Source of the DNA: Tachypleus tridentatus
Taxonomy: Eukaryota > Arthropoda > Merostomata > Xiphosura > Limulidae
Direction: 5' to 3'
NCBI RefSeq assembly: GCF_004210375.1
Contig: NC_134825.1
Coordinates: forward strand, 7,068,001-7,132,000
Length of the DNA: 64,000 bases
Shown here: one piece after another, positions 1-10,439 of the stretch
Position numbering within the stretch: position 1 is the stretch's first letter
How the letters are laid out: each line of letters opens with the position of its first letter
Position numbers and translations under genes: made by a program
The notes under the pieces: generated by a model
Told to the model about the DNA's origin: nothing
What the model saw: only the letters and a program-made list of their open reading frames with translations
Databases searched by the model: none

Positions 1-305
1 TAAAGAAGAATGGATTAAATTACCAGTCGAGTACTGTCAAATGATCATGGAGGACTATGAGGAGAGATTGCGCCAATTAATTCACCTGTAAGGCTACATA
101 ACTGATCATTAAAGTAGACGCACGAACACTTTCTGCCCCTCCTATGTTTGGTTATTTGTTTATAAACAGTTTATTTGTCGTTCAATTTACATAAAAAATT
201 ATGTGCATGTGTGTTATTATGATATGTATAATATATTATACTTTCATTATCCTAGGTATGAGGAAAAACTACTCACGACGCAGGGGTACGAACACTTTTT
301 GTCTT
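1..305 (+). mobile_element. Tc1-like transposon, 3' end fragment
   Basis: Bases 3-92 read in one frame as the last 29 residues of a protein ending in a WIKLPVEY...MIMEDYEERLRQLI pattern and a stop. This resembles the C-terminus of Tc1-family transposases, where a W..LP..Y segment is followed by a short R/L-rich helix. After the stop come two similar motifs, GCACGAACACTTTCTG near 121-136 and CAGGGGTACGAACACTTTTTG near 281-301. These look like the inner and outer repeats of an IR/DR-type Tc1 end. The catalytic part lies outside the window. The family call rests on a short stretch; that this is a transposon end is more certain than which subfamily. Confidence 0.5.
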
Positions 306-1076
306 AACTGAAGAATTGATCCTAAAACATGACTTTAGTGAAGCTCCAAGTTCACTGTGGAACTTGAATGATGATTCTTATAAAAGTTAAATGCAGTAAG
401 GAATATGAAACACTCTTCTTGTAGAGGTTAAAAAGCAGTGCGGGACCTTAAACATAGTTCTTATAAAGTTCCAAGTGCAATCCAAGATTGAAACATGATT
501 CTTATAAAGGTTAAAATGTAGTTTCGGACCTGTAGCGCGATTAACCTCAGTGTACCTCTTGTTAATACTTTGATACGTATAATTAAAAACATTATTTCTT
601 CTTCTTATAGATTATTATCAGCAAAGGTGTTTTTTACAAAAATCACATAAGAAAGGTCTAAACCTTACACTGTTTGGGCAAACACAATAAAGTAAAGGGC
701 TTTTTGTCAATTAAAAAATTAAATCCAGTTCAAAATTTTAATTATACCAACCATAAAAATGGCATCAAATACACCAACCAATGAAAACTCGATAGGTACT
801 TGACTATACAAAGTGCCCTTACGTGACTCAACAAATGTATTTGGCCATCATTCCTAGAGTACACCTGTGTTGTCAAAGTAAGTTTTTTTTTCAACGGAAT
901 GTGAAACAAAAACACTTGGATTCACAGTCCGGGCACACTGCCCTCATGCAACGCCCGGATCATATTTTAACCAATAAATAACAAAGGTTAATTTGGTGAA
1001 ATGTAACATATACTAATTTTATAAGTATCATTTATAAATCACAGATATAGTATGAATTTATTCAGTTATACTTGGG
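306..1076. other. No gene recognised; short direct repeats
   Basis: AT-rich sequence downstream of the peroxidase exon. The phrases 'ATGATTCTTATAAA' and 'GTTAAA..GTAG' recur loosely between 360 and 520, giving a decayed repeat of about 60 bp. No other coding or RNA gene is visible. Confidence 0.5.
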
Positions 1077-1081
1077 TTAAC

Positions 1082-1306
1082 ATAAGTCATCATCAGAAAG
1101 TAAATTCTGACCCAAATCCACTTCCTCTTCTGGAAAGCTGAAAGAAGGAGTGAGTGTGATGTCGTGATCCAGAAACTGACCCCACTGCATCAGAAGATGT
1201 GTGAAGTCTCGTGCTGCTACGTCTTTTTGGAAATGAATGGTAGTGGACACTAACCTTGGACTAGGAAGGTCATTTCCAGAGGAAGCTTTACGGGGATTGG
1301 ACACAC
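1082..1306 (-). CDS. Animal haem peroxidase, exon carrying the distal-His motif
   Basis: This internal exon belongs to a secreted or membrane haem peroxidase of the animal myeloperoxidase/peroxidasin superfamily, which oxidises substrates with hydrogen peroxide. The frame contains LPSPRLVSTTIHF, then LLMQWGQFLDHDITLTPSF. In the family, the Asp and His of the DHD triplet are the haem-linked and distal catalytic residues, so the active-site core is intact here. The acceptor is a CAG ending at 1307. It joins in phase to the exon at 2844-3059, and the codon split across the junction completes a YSDG-V-S reading typical of the family. The 3' boundary is uncertain: a GT at 1080-1081 just before an in-frame stop is my best guess for the donor. 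Downstream exons lie outside the window. Confidence 0.85.
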
Positions 1307-1557
1307 CTGAAAATTAGTGTTTTGTTATAAATGATAACAGTTTAACAAGTCTGACAGACGTTTTATTGTTGTTATCATTACCCAAATAAAAGACAAGAAC
1401 TGTTGACAAACAATACAGCAAAAGGTAATAAAACATGTAGTCTAAAACAATTCATTTTTTTGTAATCATGAAAAATATATTTACGTAATTCTACGATGTA
1501 AGAATTAAAAAAAAACGTCCACTATTGTTTTATAGGTGTTCTGTTAATAGATAACAG

Positions 1558-1828
1558 GGCCTGGTATGGCCAGGTGGTTAAAGCATGCGACTCGTAATTT
1601 GAGGGTCACGGGTTAGGATCCCCGTCACACCAAACATCCTTGAATTTTCAGCTGTGGACGCGTTATAATCTGACGGTGAATCCCACTATTCGTTGGCAAA
1701 AGAGTAGCCCAAGAGTTAGCCATGGGGGGTGATGACTAGCTGCATTCCCTCTGGTCTTACACTGCTAAGTTAAGGACGGCTAGCGCAGATAGCCCTCGTG
1801 TAGCTTAGCACGAAATTAAAAAACAAAC
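1558..1828 (+). repeat. tRNA-derived SINE, copy 1
   Basis: A full-length but diverged copy. The tRNA-like head has an A-box-like TGGCCAGGTGG and a B-box-like GGGTTAGGATCC. The conserved body follows (CCCACTATTCGTTGG, AAAGAGTAGCCCAAGAG, TCTTACACTGCTAA), and the 3' end is AAATTAAAAAACAAAC. It lies in the peroxidase intron. Confidence 0.9.
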
Positions 1829-2116
1829 TGCATACTCTATGCAACAGAAACCAGAAATTTTGTAATGTATTATACAAATAACATTCAATATAAACACTAC
1901 AAACACTATATTGGATGAACTAAAAAGAATTTTAGAAAAAAAATACAAACCTTAAAGATTAAATCAGTTCTCAACTCTATGAACGCTACGACTCTTTATG
2001 TCAAATACATCAGAGAAAACCTAATTAGGTTATGGAAACGAGTCGCAAAGACAGCTTGCATCGACATAAATACAGTAATAACAAAAAGCAAAAGAAAACA
2101 GGTATTACAGTTAAGA

Positions 2117-2389
2117 TTTTTTTTGTTTGAATTTCCCGCAAAGCTTCTCGAGGGTTATCTGCGCTAGCCGTCCCTAATTTATCAGTTTAAGACTAGAGGA
2201 AAGGTAGCTAGTCATCACCACCCACCGCCAACACTTGAGCTACTCTTTTACCAACGAATAGTGGGATTGACCGTCACATTATAAGGTCCCCACGGCTGAA
2301 AGTCGAGCATGTTTGGTGTGACAGGGATTCGAACCCGTGACCCTTGGAATACAAGTCGAACGCTGTAACCCACCTAGCCATGCCGGGCC
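2117..2389 (-). repeat. tRNA-derived SINE, copy 2, with target-site duplication
   Basis: A reverse-oriented full-length copy starting with a T-rich tail and ending with CATGCCGGGCC. It is flanked by the 13-base duplication ATTACAGTTAAGA at 2104-2116 and 2390-2402, which shows a clean LINE-mediated insertion into the peroxidase intron. Confidence 0.95.
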
Positions 2390-2843
2390 ATTACAGTTAA
2401 GAACTGTATTACGAACAATTGCAATAAAAACATCAGAATCAGCCATAAAATCAACTTCAATTCATGCAAAAAATCTTATAGTGGAAAAAGATTGAAGTTC
2501 TGATTCAGGAACATTCAGATACTTTCAATAATGTAAGAGAAATACTCAAAACCTTGTTGGAATCATCAGAAGAGAACCAGAAATCGACAGCTGAAACACC
2601 ATTGGTAAAGTTATCAAAGGCAACCCTAAATAAATGTTCAGGAGCCTCTATCACATCTATTGACATTTTACTCGCATTATTTTAATGCCAGCTTGCGATC
2701 AGAACATAACTACTTGTCTGCTACAAAACTACATGTTATTCTATTTTGAATCTTTTAAACATTTTTGTTCTGAGAACAGACCACAGAACGAACTTTCCTT
2801 CTTGTCACGATAAGTAATGAAACCCGACTCGGAAATGACGTAC

Positions 2844-3059
2844 CATCTGAGTAGTCAGCTGGAAGAATACGGTTCATGCAACTTAACGCAGCTCCCCAGT
2901 CACGGTGTTTCAGATTATTACATGATCCGTCAATTGTTCGGAACTTGACCCTTTTGTCACAGTTGGTGTTCACTGACCTCTTTGCTTCCTCCTCCTTAAT
3001 ATGTTGGAGCTTTGTTCCTTCCAACTTGATGTTTTCCAGGTTCGGTATATCCTTATTAA
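2844..3059 (-). CDS. Animal haem peroxidase, internal exon
   Basis: The frame reads from a short linker through KEEEAKRSVNTNCDK to YRTIDG-like FRTIDGSCNNL, then DWGAALSCMNRILPADYSDG. The 'YRT.DG.CNN..H..WG' and 'L.R.LP..Y.DG' pattern is diagnostic of animal haem peroxidases, just N-terminal to the catalytic DHD region. The acceptor AG is at 3060-3061 and the donor GT at 2842-2843. Both junctions keep phase with the neighbouring exons at 7993-8234 and 1082-1306, which supports one transcript. There are no stops or frameshifts, so the gene looks intact here. Confidence 0.85.
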
Positions 3060-3441
3060 CTAAACCTAGTCTTTGTCATATTATAAATGAATAATTATTT
3101 TGTATTCATAACACAAATAGTAATCAACAGAGGGCCTGACAGCCAGAAAATAAATTGTGTTGTATATTAAGCATAATTTACATAATAGACTATCTTGTAC
3201 TATGTTTACTGCAGGTATATATAAAAACACAAACTATTTTTAGCGTTATAAGCCCTCAGATTTATGACTCAGCTACCAGAATAAGAACTACCTTAAGTAA
3301 TTGAAATAAAATGTTGTTATCTTTGTTATTTTTATATTACCAAACAAATTTTCAGTCAACCACAAAGTCCTAAATCTTTTTTTCTAAATCTTTGTTTCGT
3401 AATTCAAAACGTCTGATATTCTCGCACTTTCTTCACTGAAA

Positions 3442-3711
3442 GGCCCGGCATGGCCAAGCGCGCAAGGCGTGCGACTTGTAATTCAGGGTTCGCGCTCGCG
3501 TCGCGCCAAACATGCTTGCCCTCCCAGCCGTGGTGGCGTTATAATGTGACGGTCAATCCCACTTTTCGTTGATAAAGAGTAGCCCAAGAGTTGGCGGTGG
3601 GTGGTGATGACTAGCTGCCTTCCCTCTAGTCTTACACTGCTAAATTAGGGACGGCTAGCACAGATAGCCCTCGAGTAGCTTTGTGCGAAATTCAAAAAAC
3701 AAACAAACAAA
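3442..3711 (+). repeat. tRNA-derived SINE, copy 3, with target-site duplication
   Basis: A full-length copy with head GGCCCGGCATGGCC and tail AATTCAAAAAACAAACAAAC. The duplication TCTTCACTGAAA at 3430-3441 and 3712-3723 marks the insertion. It lies in the peroxidase intron between the exons at 2844-3059 and 7993-8234. Confidence 0.95.
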
Positions 3712-4431
3712 TCTTCACTGAAAAAAGTCTAATGTTAACACTTTTCTTAACACATCATCACAATAATTTCTCTATAAAATTAATAAGAAAAATAAAATAA
3801 ATGGGTCATCAGTCATAGTGGGTGAAAAATATCAAAAGCTTTCCTTATAGTTGGTAGTATACGTCTCCAGCTTGTCACTTCATCAGTTGGATACCACCAT
3901 CCTTATAAAGATTTTCTGTCATTAAACCTCTTGATCCAACAATTCTAAAGTGGTATACACAAACTTCGCCCATTTAGGTGGTATCGTTAAATTACCCGTT
4001 GGCTAGTGCAGTGGTCGTGAACTCCAATAACTTTGCTGTGTTATCCATTGCAGAAATTATTGGGTTAGCTGTCATTCGACGATGATGTCTACTGAAGGCA
4101 GAACAGTCAGATGACAAGGAACTTGTAGACGAAGGATCTATAAGATTGAAATATACGTAAAAAATATTGTCAATAAATACATCGGATTTATTATGTATTG
4201 TTATTTTTTATGTTCGGGCCTTCCTACACCCAATAAAGTCTCTGCATGTTTGTCTGACATACAATGAATATGAGTTTTTATTACTGTAACGTATAGGAGA
4301 ACCATCTGATAATATGAGGTGGCCTTAACGAATTTCTGTTACTACAATAGACTTTATTAATTTTCGTAAATCTAATATCAATATCGTACGTTTAATATAT
4401 AAAATCTCAAACTCTATTAACATATTGTACG

Positions 4432-4551
4432 AATCCTCCGCTGGTACAGCGGTAAGTCTACAAATTTACATTGCAAAAATCGAGGTCGATTTCCCTCGTT
4501 ATAACTGGCAGATAGTCCAATGTGGCTTTGCTACAATAAAACACACACACG
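4432..4551 (+). repeat. Second SINE family, tRNA-like head, plus strand
   Basis: The sequence holds TCCGCTGGTACAGCGGTAAG, then TCGAGGTCGATTTCCC, then CCAATGTGGCTTTGCTAC and an ACACACACAC run. It differs from the abundant SINE. The related copy at 28163-28290 and the fragments at 39652 and 53334 share the GTGGCTTTGCTA..AAA..ACACAC end. Confidence 0.7.
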
Positions 4552-4721
4552 CACATGCTATAGGATGGGAATAACATTAACTTAAATACAATAAACATGA
4601 TCTAGGCAGGTCATACATCTTTGACCAATGGTCTCTGAAGATAATTGATTAACTTAGTAATGTCTTATATGTTTGTAACGTACTTGAATATCAGGCAAAC
4701 AAAGGCTCAGCTTAAACAGAC

Positions 4722-4992
4722 CCGGCATGGTCAGGTAGTTAAGGCACTCGACTCGTAATCTAAGAGTCGCAGGTTCGAATTCTCGTCACACCAAACATGC
4801 TCGCCATTTCAGCTGTGGGGGCGATATAATGTTACGGTTAATCCCACTATTCATTAGCAAAAGAGTAGCCCAAGAGTTGGCGGTGGGTGGTGATGATTAC
4901 CTGCCTTCCCTCTAGTTTTACAATGATAAATTAAGGACGGCTAGCGCAGATAGCCCTCGAGTAACTTTGCGCGAAATTCCAAAAAACAAACA
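4722..4992 (+). repeat. tRNA-derived SINE, copy 4
   Basis: A full-length copy with head ACCCGGCATGGTCAGGTAG, B-box-like GGTTCGAATTC, the conserved body, and tail AAATTCCAAAAAACAAAC. It lies in the peroxidase intron. Confidence 0.93.
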
Positions 4993-5604
4993 AAAACGAA
5001 CTCAGCCGCCTAAACACTATATCCACTACTAACATTACGTCGCTTATTAGAGCATTCAATTTTATATGCTACATTACCAGCTAACCAAAGAGCTCTGGTA
5101 CTGGACGTAAGACATCTTCAGCAGCGGCATACATTGTAGAGGGTGAGCAGTCTAGATTCTGTTATGTATATTATCCTTGTAAACCTATAGTAAAGAGTCA
5201 GTAAAAACAGATTTGAAAACAAATATCAACATTCCTGTAACTCAAGAAAAGTTACCATACGTTTTTGCAACTCTGTAAATTAAAAGAGAACCTTACTGGT
5301 TGACTACCCCACTATAAGAGAGAAACTTTGTTATGGACTATTACAGTGGTTTTCTATTTTTTTATGGACTCTTGGCCGCATATCCAGACAGTCTTGACAT
5401 GAAACTTCAAGATTGCCATCGAAAGTAGGTCCATGACAGTTTTTCTTTTCGTCAACAAAATTCGGTGGAAAGAGGCTTCATATCGTCCACCTATTTACCT
5501 TTAAAAGATTATTGTTATAGATCACTCCCACAAGGGGTAACATTTGTTTCATCTCCACTAGACACCACTGGCTGCTAAATATATGAAAAAAGCAACTTCA
5601 TTAT

Positions 5605-5791
5605 TGAATATCAGAGTGATGTCGAGAAAACCCACTTGTAGAGAAATATATATACAAAAACGGCTCGTTTGTGTTGAGAAAATATGTTACATAGAAGAGC
5701 GAACAACGTTTCGACCTTGTTCGCTCTTCTATGTAAAATATTTTTTCAACCCAAACGAGCCGTTTTTGCACATATATGAATATCAGAGTGC
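5605..5791. mobile_element. Palindromic Penelope-type terminal remnant with 14-bp TSD
   Basis: About 160 bp that is almost one large inverted repeat. The left arm runs through AAAACGGCTCGTTTG...AACAACGTTTCGACC and the right arm returns through TTCGCTCTTCTATG...CAAACGAGCCGTTTTTG. The same terminal sequence flanks the Penelope-like elements at 10186 and 58391. TGAATATCAGAGTG occurs at 5605-5618 and again at 5777-5790, so it inserted as a unit. It encodes nothing. It would fold into a long hairpin in RNA. Confidence 0.85.
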
Positions 5792-5929
5792 TATTATGCA
5801 CTTATTTTGGACCTTTGGCTGCTTGGATGGACGATTTCAGCATGAGTTTTCAATAACATACTTCTTAAATACACACACTTAAATATTCATTAAAATGAAG
5901 GTGGAATAGAAACAATCTCTGCTAGACAG

Positions 5930-6255
5930 TCAGACAGTCAGAGAAAGAAACTTTGTTCTACTAGACAGCTACTTACTGTGAACACTTAGAGAAGGGAAGT
6001 TTGTTCTACTAGATAGCTGCTTACTGTAATCAGTCAGAGAAAGAAACTTTGTTCTACTAGACAGCTACTTACTGTGAACACTAAGAGAAGGGAAGTTTGT
6101 TCCACTTGAAATCTGCTTACTGTGATCAGTTATAGATAGAAACTCTGTTCTACTAGACAGCTGCTTACTTTAATAAGTGAGAAAAGAGAAACTTTGTTCT
6201 ACTAGATAGCTGCTGACCGTAATATCTCAGAAAAGCGAAACTTTGTTCTACTATT
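5930..6255. repeat. Tandem repeat, about 48-bp unit, around 7 copies
   Basis: The unit contains AGAAACTTTGTTCTACTAGA and GCT.CTTACTGT. Copies diverge by point changes, which indicates an old minisatellite in the peroxidase intron. Confidence 0.9.
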
Positions 6256-6344
6256 TTATTTCATTCACTTTAGAATGTTTTTTTATTTCTTTTAAACTTA
6301 CTTTAAATTTTTCTCCTACTGTTAATTCTTGTAATATTGACTAT

Positions 6345-6660
6345 ATGGGATACCCGTACCCTGGACGGAAGTTATGTAAATTTATGATTGATGAAAGGCT
6401 ATCTTAGAAGATGAGAAGTTGTTTTCTTAATATATAGTTTTAAAAAACGCCCATTAAAACAGGAAAACACAAAATGTGAAACAGTAACTTTGCAAGTATC
6501 TCTTCGTGGACCCAAGAATTCTTCATGCCAAACTTGGTGAAGATCCATCAACAAGGGTGAAGTAATGGTAAAAAAAACATGAAAAACAATCAACACCCTA
6601 CAAAGTATTTACATTGGCATACAACATGCAAATATATTATATTTATATAGATGGTGTGAC
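6345..6660 (+). repeat. Unclassified dispersed repeat, copy A
   Basis: This stretch runs from GGGATACCCGTACCCTGGACG to a TATATAGAT end. It shares ordered blocks with 8467-8862: CCGT.CCTGG.CGGAAGTT, ACAAAATGTGAAAC, AAGTATCTC and CATGCCAA..TGG.GAA. No protein is visible. It could be a non-autonomous element or a decayed coding repeat. Confidence 0.6.
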
Positions 6661-7029
6661 GTATTGATGACGTTATATTTGCACCCTGAAAATGGAGAAA
6701 ATGAAAGTTCTCCGCGACGGAAAACGGAGGAGAAAAGGGAAAATCGTAACCACTGTTGTAAATCTATATAAACACAGGATAAAAACTTGGGGATTGTAAA
6801 TAGCGTAATAAAAAGTTGTTGTTTTTTCAGTGCTATAAAAGCAAGAGTTCCATTATAGTGTGATGATTCTATCACCTGTTCTGGTTATAAGACTTACTAC
6901 CCCATTTCTATGTTTCGACATTATGATTTTAAAATCAATAGCTACAAAGTACACATGTCCTCCCAGATTTGTTATTTTACAATGGTATATCGAGTACAGA
7001 AGTTATCTATTGTTACTGTATATCACACT

Positions 7030-7875
7030 TACCACTTCACCACTTTCATTGTAAGGTGTCCACTTTCTAAAATAATTATTTATAGCCTAGTATATATCAC
7101 ACCAACCCTTTGCCACTTTCTTTGTGAGGTGTTCACTTTCTAACACAATACTGTATACACTAGCTTATGTAAATCTCGTCTACCACTTTCACTCTCAAGG
7201 TCTCCACTTTGTAATACAATACTTTATAGACTAGTAAATGCAAATCTTATCTAACACTTTACTACACATATTGTAAGGGGTTCTCTTTCAGAAAATAATT
7301 TTTATAGCTTAATTAGTGTAAATCTCACCTACTATTTTCATTTTAAGGTGTCATCTTTGTAACAACACTTTATAGCCTAGCTAGTGTAGATCTCACCAAT
7401 CACTTTCATTTTAAAGTCTCCACTTTGTAACACAATACTTTATAGACTCGATAATGTAGATCTCACCATTTATTTTCATTTTAGTCTCCACTTTGTAACA
7501 CTATACTTTATAAACTAGCTGATCTAGATCTCACAATTCTTTTTCATTTTAAAGTTTCTACTTTGTAACAACACTTTAGACCAGCTAATGTAGATCTCAC
7601 CTTCCACTTTCATTTTAAAGTCTCCACTTTGTAACAACACTTTAGACTAGCTAATATAGATCTAACCTACCACTTTCATTTCAAAGTTTCCCCTTTGTAA
7701 CACAATACTTTATAGTCTTGGTAATGTAGATCTCACCTACTACCTACATTTTAAAGTCTTCACTTTGTAACACTATACATTATAAACTAGCTAATGTACA
7801 TCTCACCTACTACTAACATTTTGAAGTCTCCACTTTGTAACACAATACTTTAGACTAGCTAATGTAGATCCCACC
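7030..7875. repeat. Tandem repeat, about 70-bp unit, around 12 copies
   Basis: The unit includes CACTTTGTAACACAATACTT, TATAGACTAGCTAATGTAGA, TCTCACCTACCACTTTCATT and TTAAAGTCTC. Copies vary in length and sequence. It sits just downstream, in transcript sense, of the peroxidase exon at 7993-8234, inside the following intron. Confidence 0.9.
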
Positions 7876-7992
7876 AATCACTTTCTTACAATTCTTTACA
7901 ACTTGGCTACTATGTGCTACAACCACCTTTTCTTCCTATATTTCTAAACTATCAGTTTTCCAATTCTGTATATAACTACACACCACACTTAC

Positions 7993-8234
7993 ATATTTCC
8001 ACTGACTCCATAAACACTTCCTTCTCTGCCTCAACTTTTCTACGTGCTTCTTCAACAGCAGTGTCTACTACATCTGGACTCACATCGTATGATTTCCTGC
8101 TCTTGTTGTACTCTGGGAGAAACGGAATATTTCGGCAAAGATGGAGGTTTGGTGTCATGTTGTCGACTATCTTACCTTCTTCACTTTGTATTAACGGGTT
8201 GTACAACAACAGGGTCAGCATAAACCATGATATG
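7993..8234 (-). CDS. Animal haem peroxidase, upstream exon
   Basis: The frame has NMTPNLHLCRNIPFLPEY, then YDVSPDVVDTAVEEARRKVE. The 'AVEEAR..V' helix precedes the catalytic domain in insect chorion-type peroxidases and peroxinectins. The acceptor TTTCAG ends at 8235 and the donor is ATAT-GTAAGT at 7992. The phase-1 junction fits the next exon at 3059. I cannot tell whether the start methionine lies here: MLTLLLYNPL at the front is hydrophobic but short, so a further 5' exon upstream is likely. The intron to the next exon is about 4.9 kb and filled with repeats. Confidence 0.7.
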
Positions 8235-8466
8235 CTGAAAGTTGATTGTATTCCTCATAAGTTTATAGCTTTATCAACTGAAATTTATGAACTTAACTCC
8301 AGTTTTTAATACGTGTTTTATTTTTTGTTTGTTAATCTTTTATTCATAACTGTTTAAAAACTAACACTTGATTCCTAGTTACATCTCGACAATGTTATGT
8401 AATAGTTTATTATTTATACATAAAGCATTATTGTTTTGGTGCTAACTTTCTAGTTACATATTAATA

Positions 8467-8862
8467 GTACTATCTGGGGTTCCCGTCACCTGGGCGGAAG
8501 TTTTGTAAATTGATGTTTAACAAAATATTATGTTAGGTCATGAATAGTTGCTTTCCTTATATGTAATTGTAAAATGCGACAACAGAAACTGCAAAACATA
8601 AAACATTAATCCGCAAATTCACAAGTATCTCCACATGAAGCCATCATGCCAAGTCTGGCGAAAATCTTTCAAAAGGGTGCAAACTAGTGTTTAAAAGAAC
8701 ACCAATAAAAAAACCACAAAACGCAAAATGTGAAACTCAAAATTTGTATGTCTCCCCATCGACCTAATGAAGCCCTAACCCAAATTTGGCAAGGATACAT
8801 CCACATCCTGCGAATTAGTTACATGAATATAACAGACAACACTATTATATCTATATAGATTA
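8467..8862 (+). repeat. Unclassified dispersed repeat, copy B
   Basis: This is the longer relative of 6345-6660, in the same orientation, starting GGGTTCCCGTCACCTGGGCG and ending at TATATAGAT. It lies just upstream of the peroxidase exon. Inside, the block ACAAAACGCAAAATGTGAAA follows an earlier similar block, so the repeat carries an internal duplication. Confidence 0.6.
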
Positions 8863-10177
8863 GGTAATAATGCATCATTCACACATAAAATAAAATACTA
8901 TTATTTCCGTCTTTCTAGTTTTGTATTGATAGTATTAAGAAATAATACATTATCCGTGTGTATATTGAAACACCAGTACTACCAGCTTTCTCCTTGAGTA
9001 AAGAAACACGTTATGCTAGTTTAATAAGTTGGCAATCAACAACATAATACAGTGATATATATGCTAAAGTATAAATACTACTTGAGTCTGGCTTCTTCAG
9101 TTATCAACTACATGATGTTTATAAGTCGATGTTTGTCAACTTGTTATCGAAATACTACTATTTCTGACTTAATTTTAATCCTGTACAGACGAGTGTAAGA
9201 ATACTTCTTGTACCATTAGTAATCCTATTATCACACCTGGAAAAAAATGTTTTCAACTTCTCTCTTTCATCAAATTATTTTCAAAAATTACCCTTTCATA
9301 TTTTTCTTTACATTAAATATATACTTCCCCACTTCTTCTATAGTGCAGAGAAATAAAACATCGTATATTTTTTTAAGAAAGAATAATAACATTGTGCTTT
9401 CCTAAACTTTGTAATTAACAAATAATTAACTGAACTGAAATTTTAAAGACATCAGATTCAAATGTCATTTCGGATAAGTTGCTAAAATGTAACACACATA
9501 AAAGTTACTTTAGAATTAAGAAATATAGTATTTGTCACTATTTACCATTGAGTATTTGTGGCTGCCATTTGTTTTGTAAATATACGTCAAGTTTTTGTGG
9601 TACAAACTGTATCAGCTCTGTCCACTTTATATAGCCTTTACTACCTTCGTTTGTCTCTCCCACCAGCTGGCTTTTTTTGTTACAACAAAAATAAAAACTT
9701 TTGTTTATTTAAACAATGGACTTTAATTAAACTACACGTGTTAAACAATGGAATTCACGTTTGGAAAAAAAAAAGACAAAAGATAAAAAGAAACCTTCAT
9801 GAAGAAAGTGTATTTCTAGTCATTGAACTCGGTCAGTTGAAGAGCTAGTGTGTGTACATGGGAAATACAAACACAAAAGGTTTCCCATTCAAAATAACAT
9901 TCACTTTAACAAACCTCGTAATTATTGTACTTTGAAAATTACTCATTATTTTGATTTTAATGTTGATGTGTAGAATATTTATCTATTTACTCGAATATTT
10001 TTACTTCTGCTAGAGTTACATTTTATCTTGCAAATTTTGAAGTAACAAGTTCTCGCAACGTCAACACTGATAATTTTTATGTTTATTTAAAGCGTAATTG
10101 ATACAGTGTTTGAATGAATGAATTACGTAGGTCTAAGTCATATATTTAAGTCTTTACTATTTTATAATTAAAAGTAA
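8863..10177. other. No gene recognised
   Basis: AT-rich sequence with short open frames lacking any family resemblance or codon bias. It may be intron or 5' flank of the peroxidase gene, but I see no further exon. Confidence 0.4.
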
Positions 10178-10244
10178 AACGACAGTAAAATATATATGCA
10201 AAAACAGCTGGTTTGGGTTGAGAAAATTTTTATGTAGAGAAGCG

Positions 10245-10277
10245 AACAACCTTTCGACCTTCTTCAGTCATCGTCAG
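10245..10277 (-). ncRNA. Hammerhead-like ribozyme core in Penelope terminus
   Basis: On the minus strand: CTGACGA, then TGACTGAAGAAGGTC (a possible stem-loop), then GAAA. This matches the CUGANGA...GAAA core of hammerhead ribozymes, known in Penelope-like elements. One base at the foot of stem II is unpaired, and I cannot model stems I and III with certainty. Confidence 0.4.
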
Positions 10278-10439
10278 GTTCACAAAGAAAGAAAGAGGTA
10301 ACTGACCGACAGCTGACCACATGTTTGAAGGGTGTTGTGTAACTGAGTGTAGGAATGTAGAGGGCGTGCTTAGATGTTTGATTATATTTATTAACATAGG
10401 TATAAAGGTGTTCCTTTGTGTTGGTTTATTTTGGGCTTG

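Noticed and set aside
5583-5882. 99-codon frame in the palindromic region
   Set aside because: The inverted repeat keeps both strands open by chance; the residues translate from Penelope terminal sequence.
7914-8309. 131-codon plus-strand frame
   Set aside because: It overlaps the peroxidase exon in antisense and shows no domain; the minus-strand frame has splice sites and family motifs.
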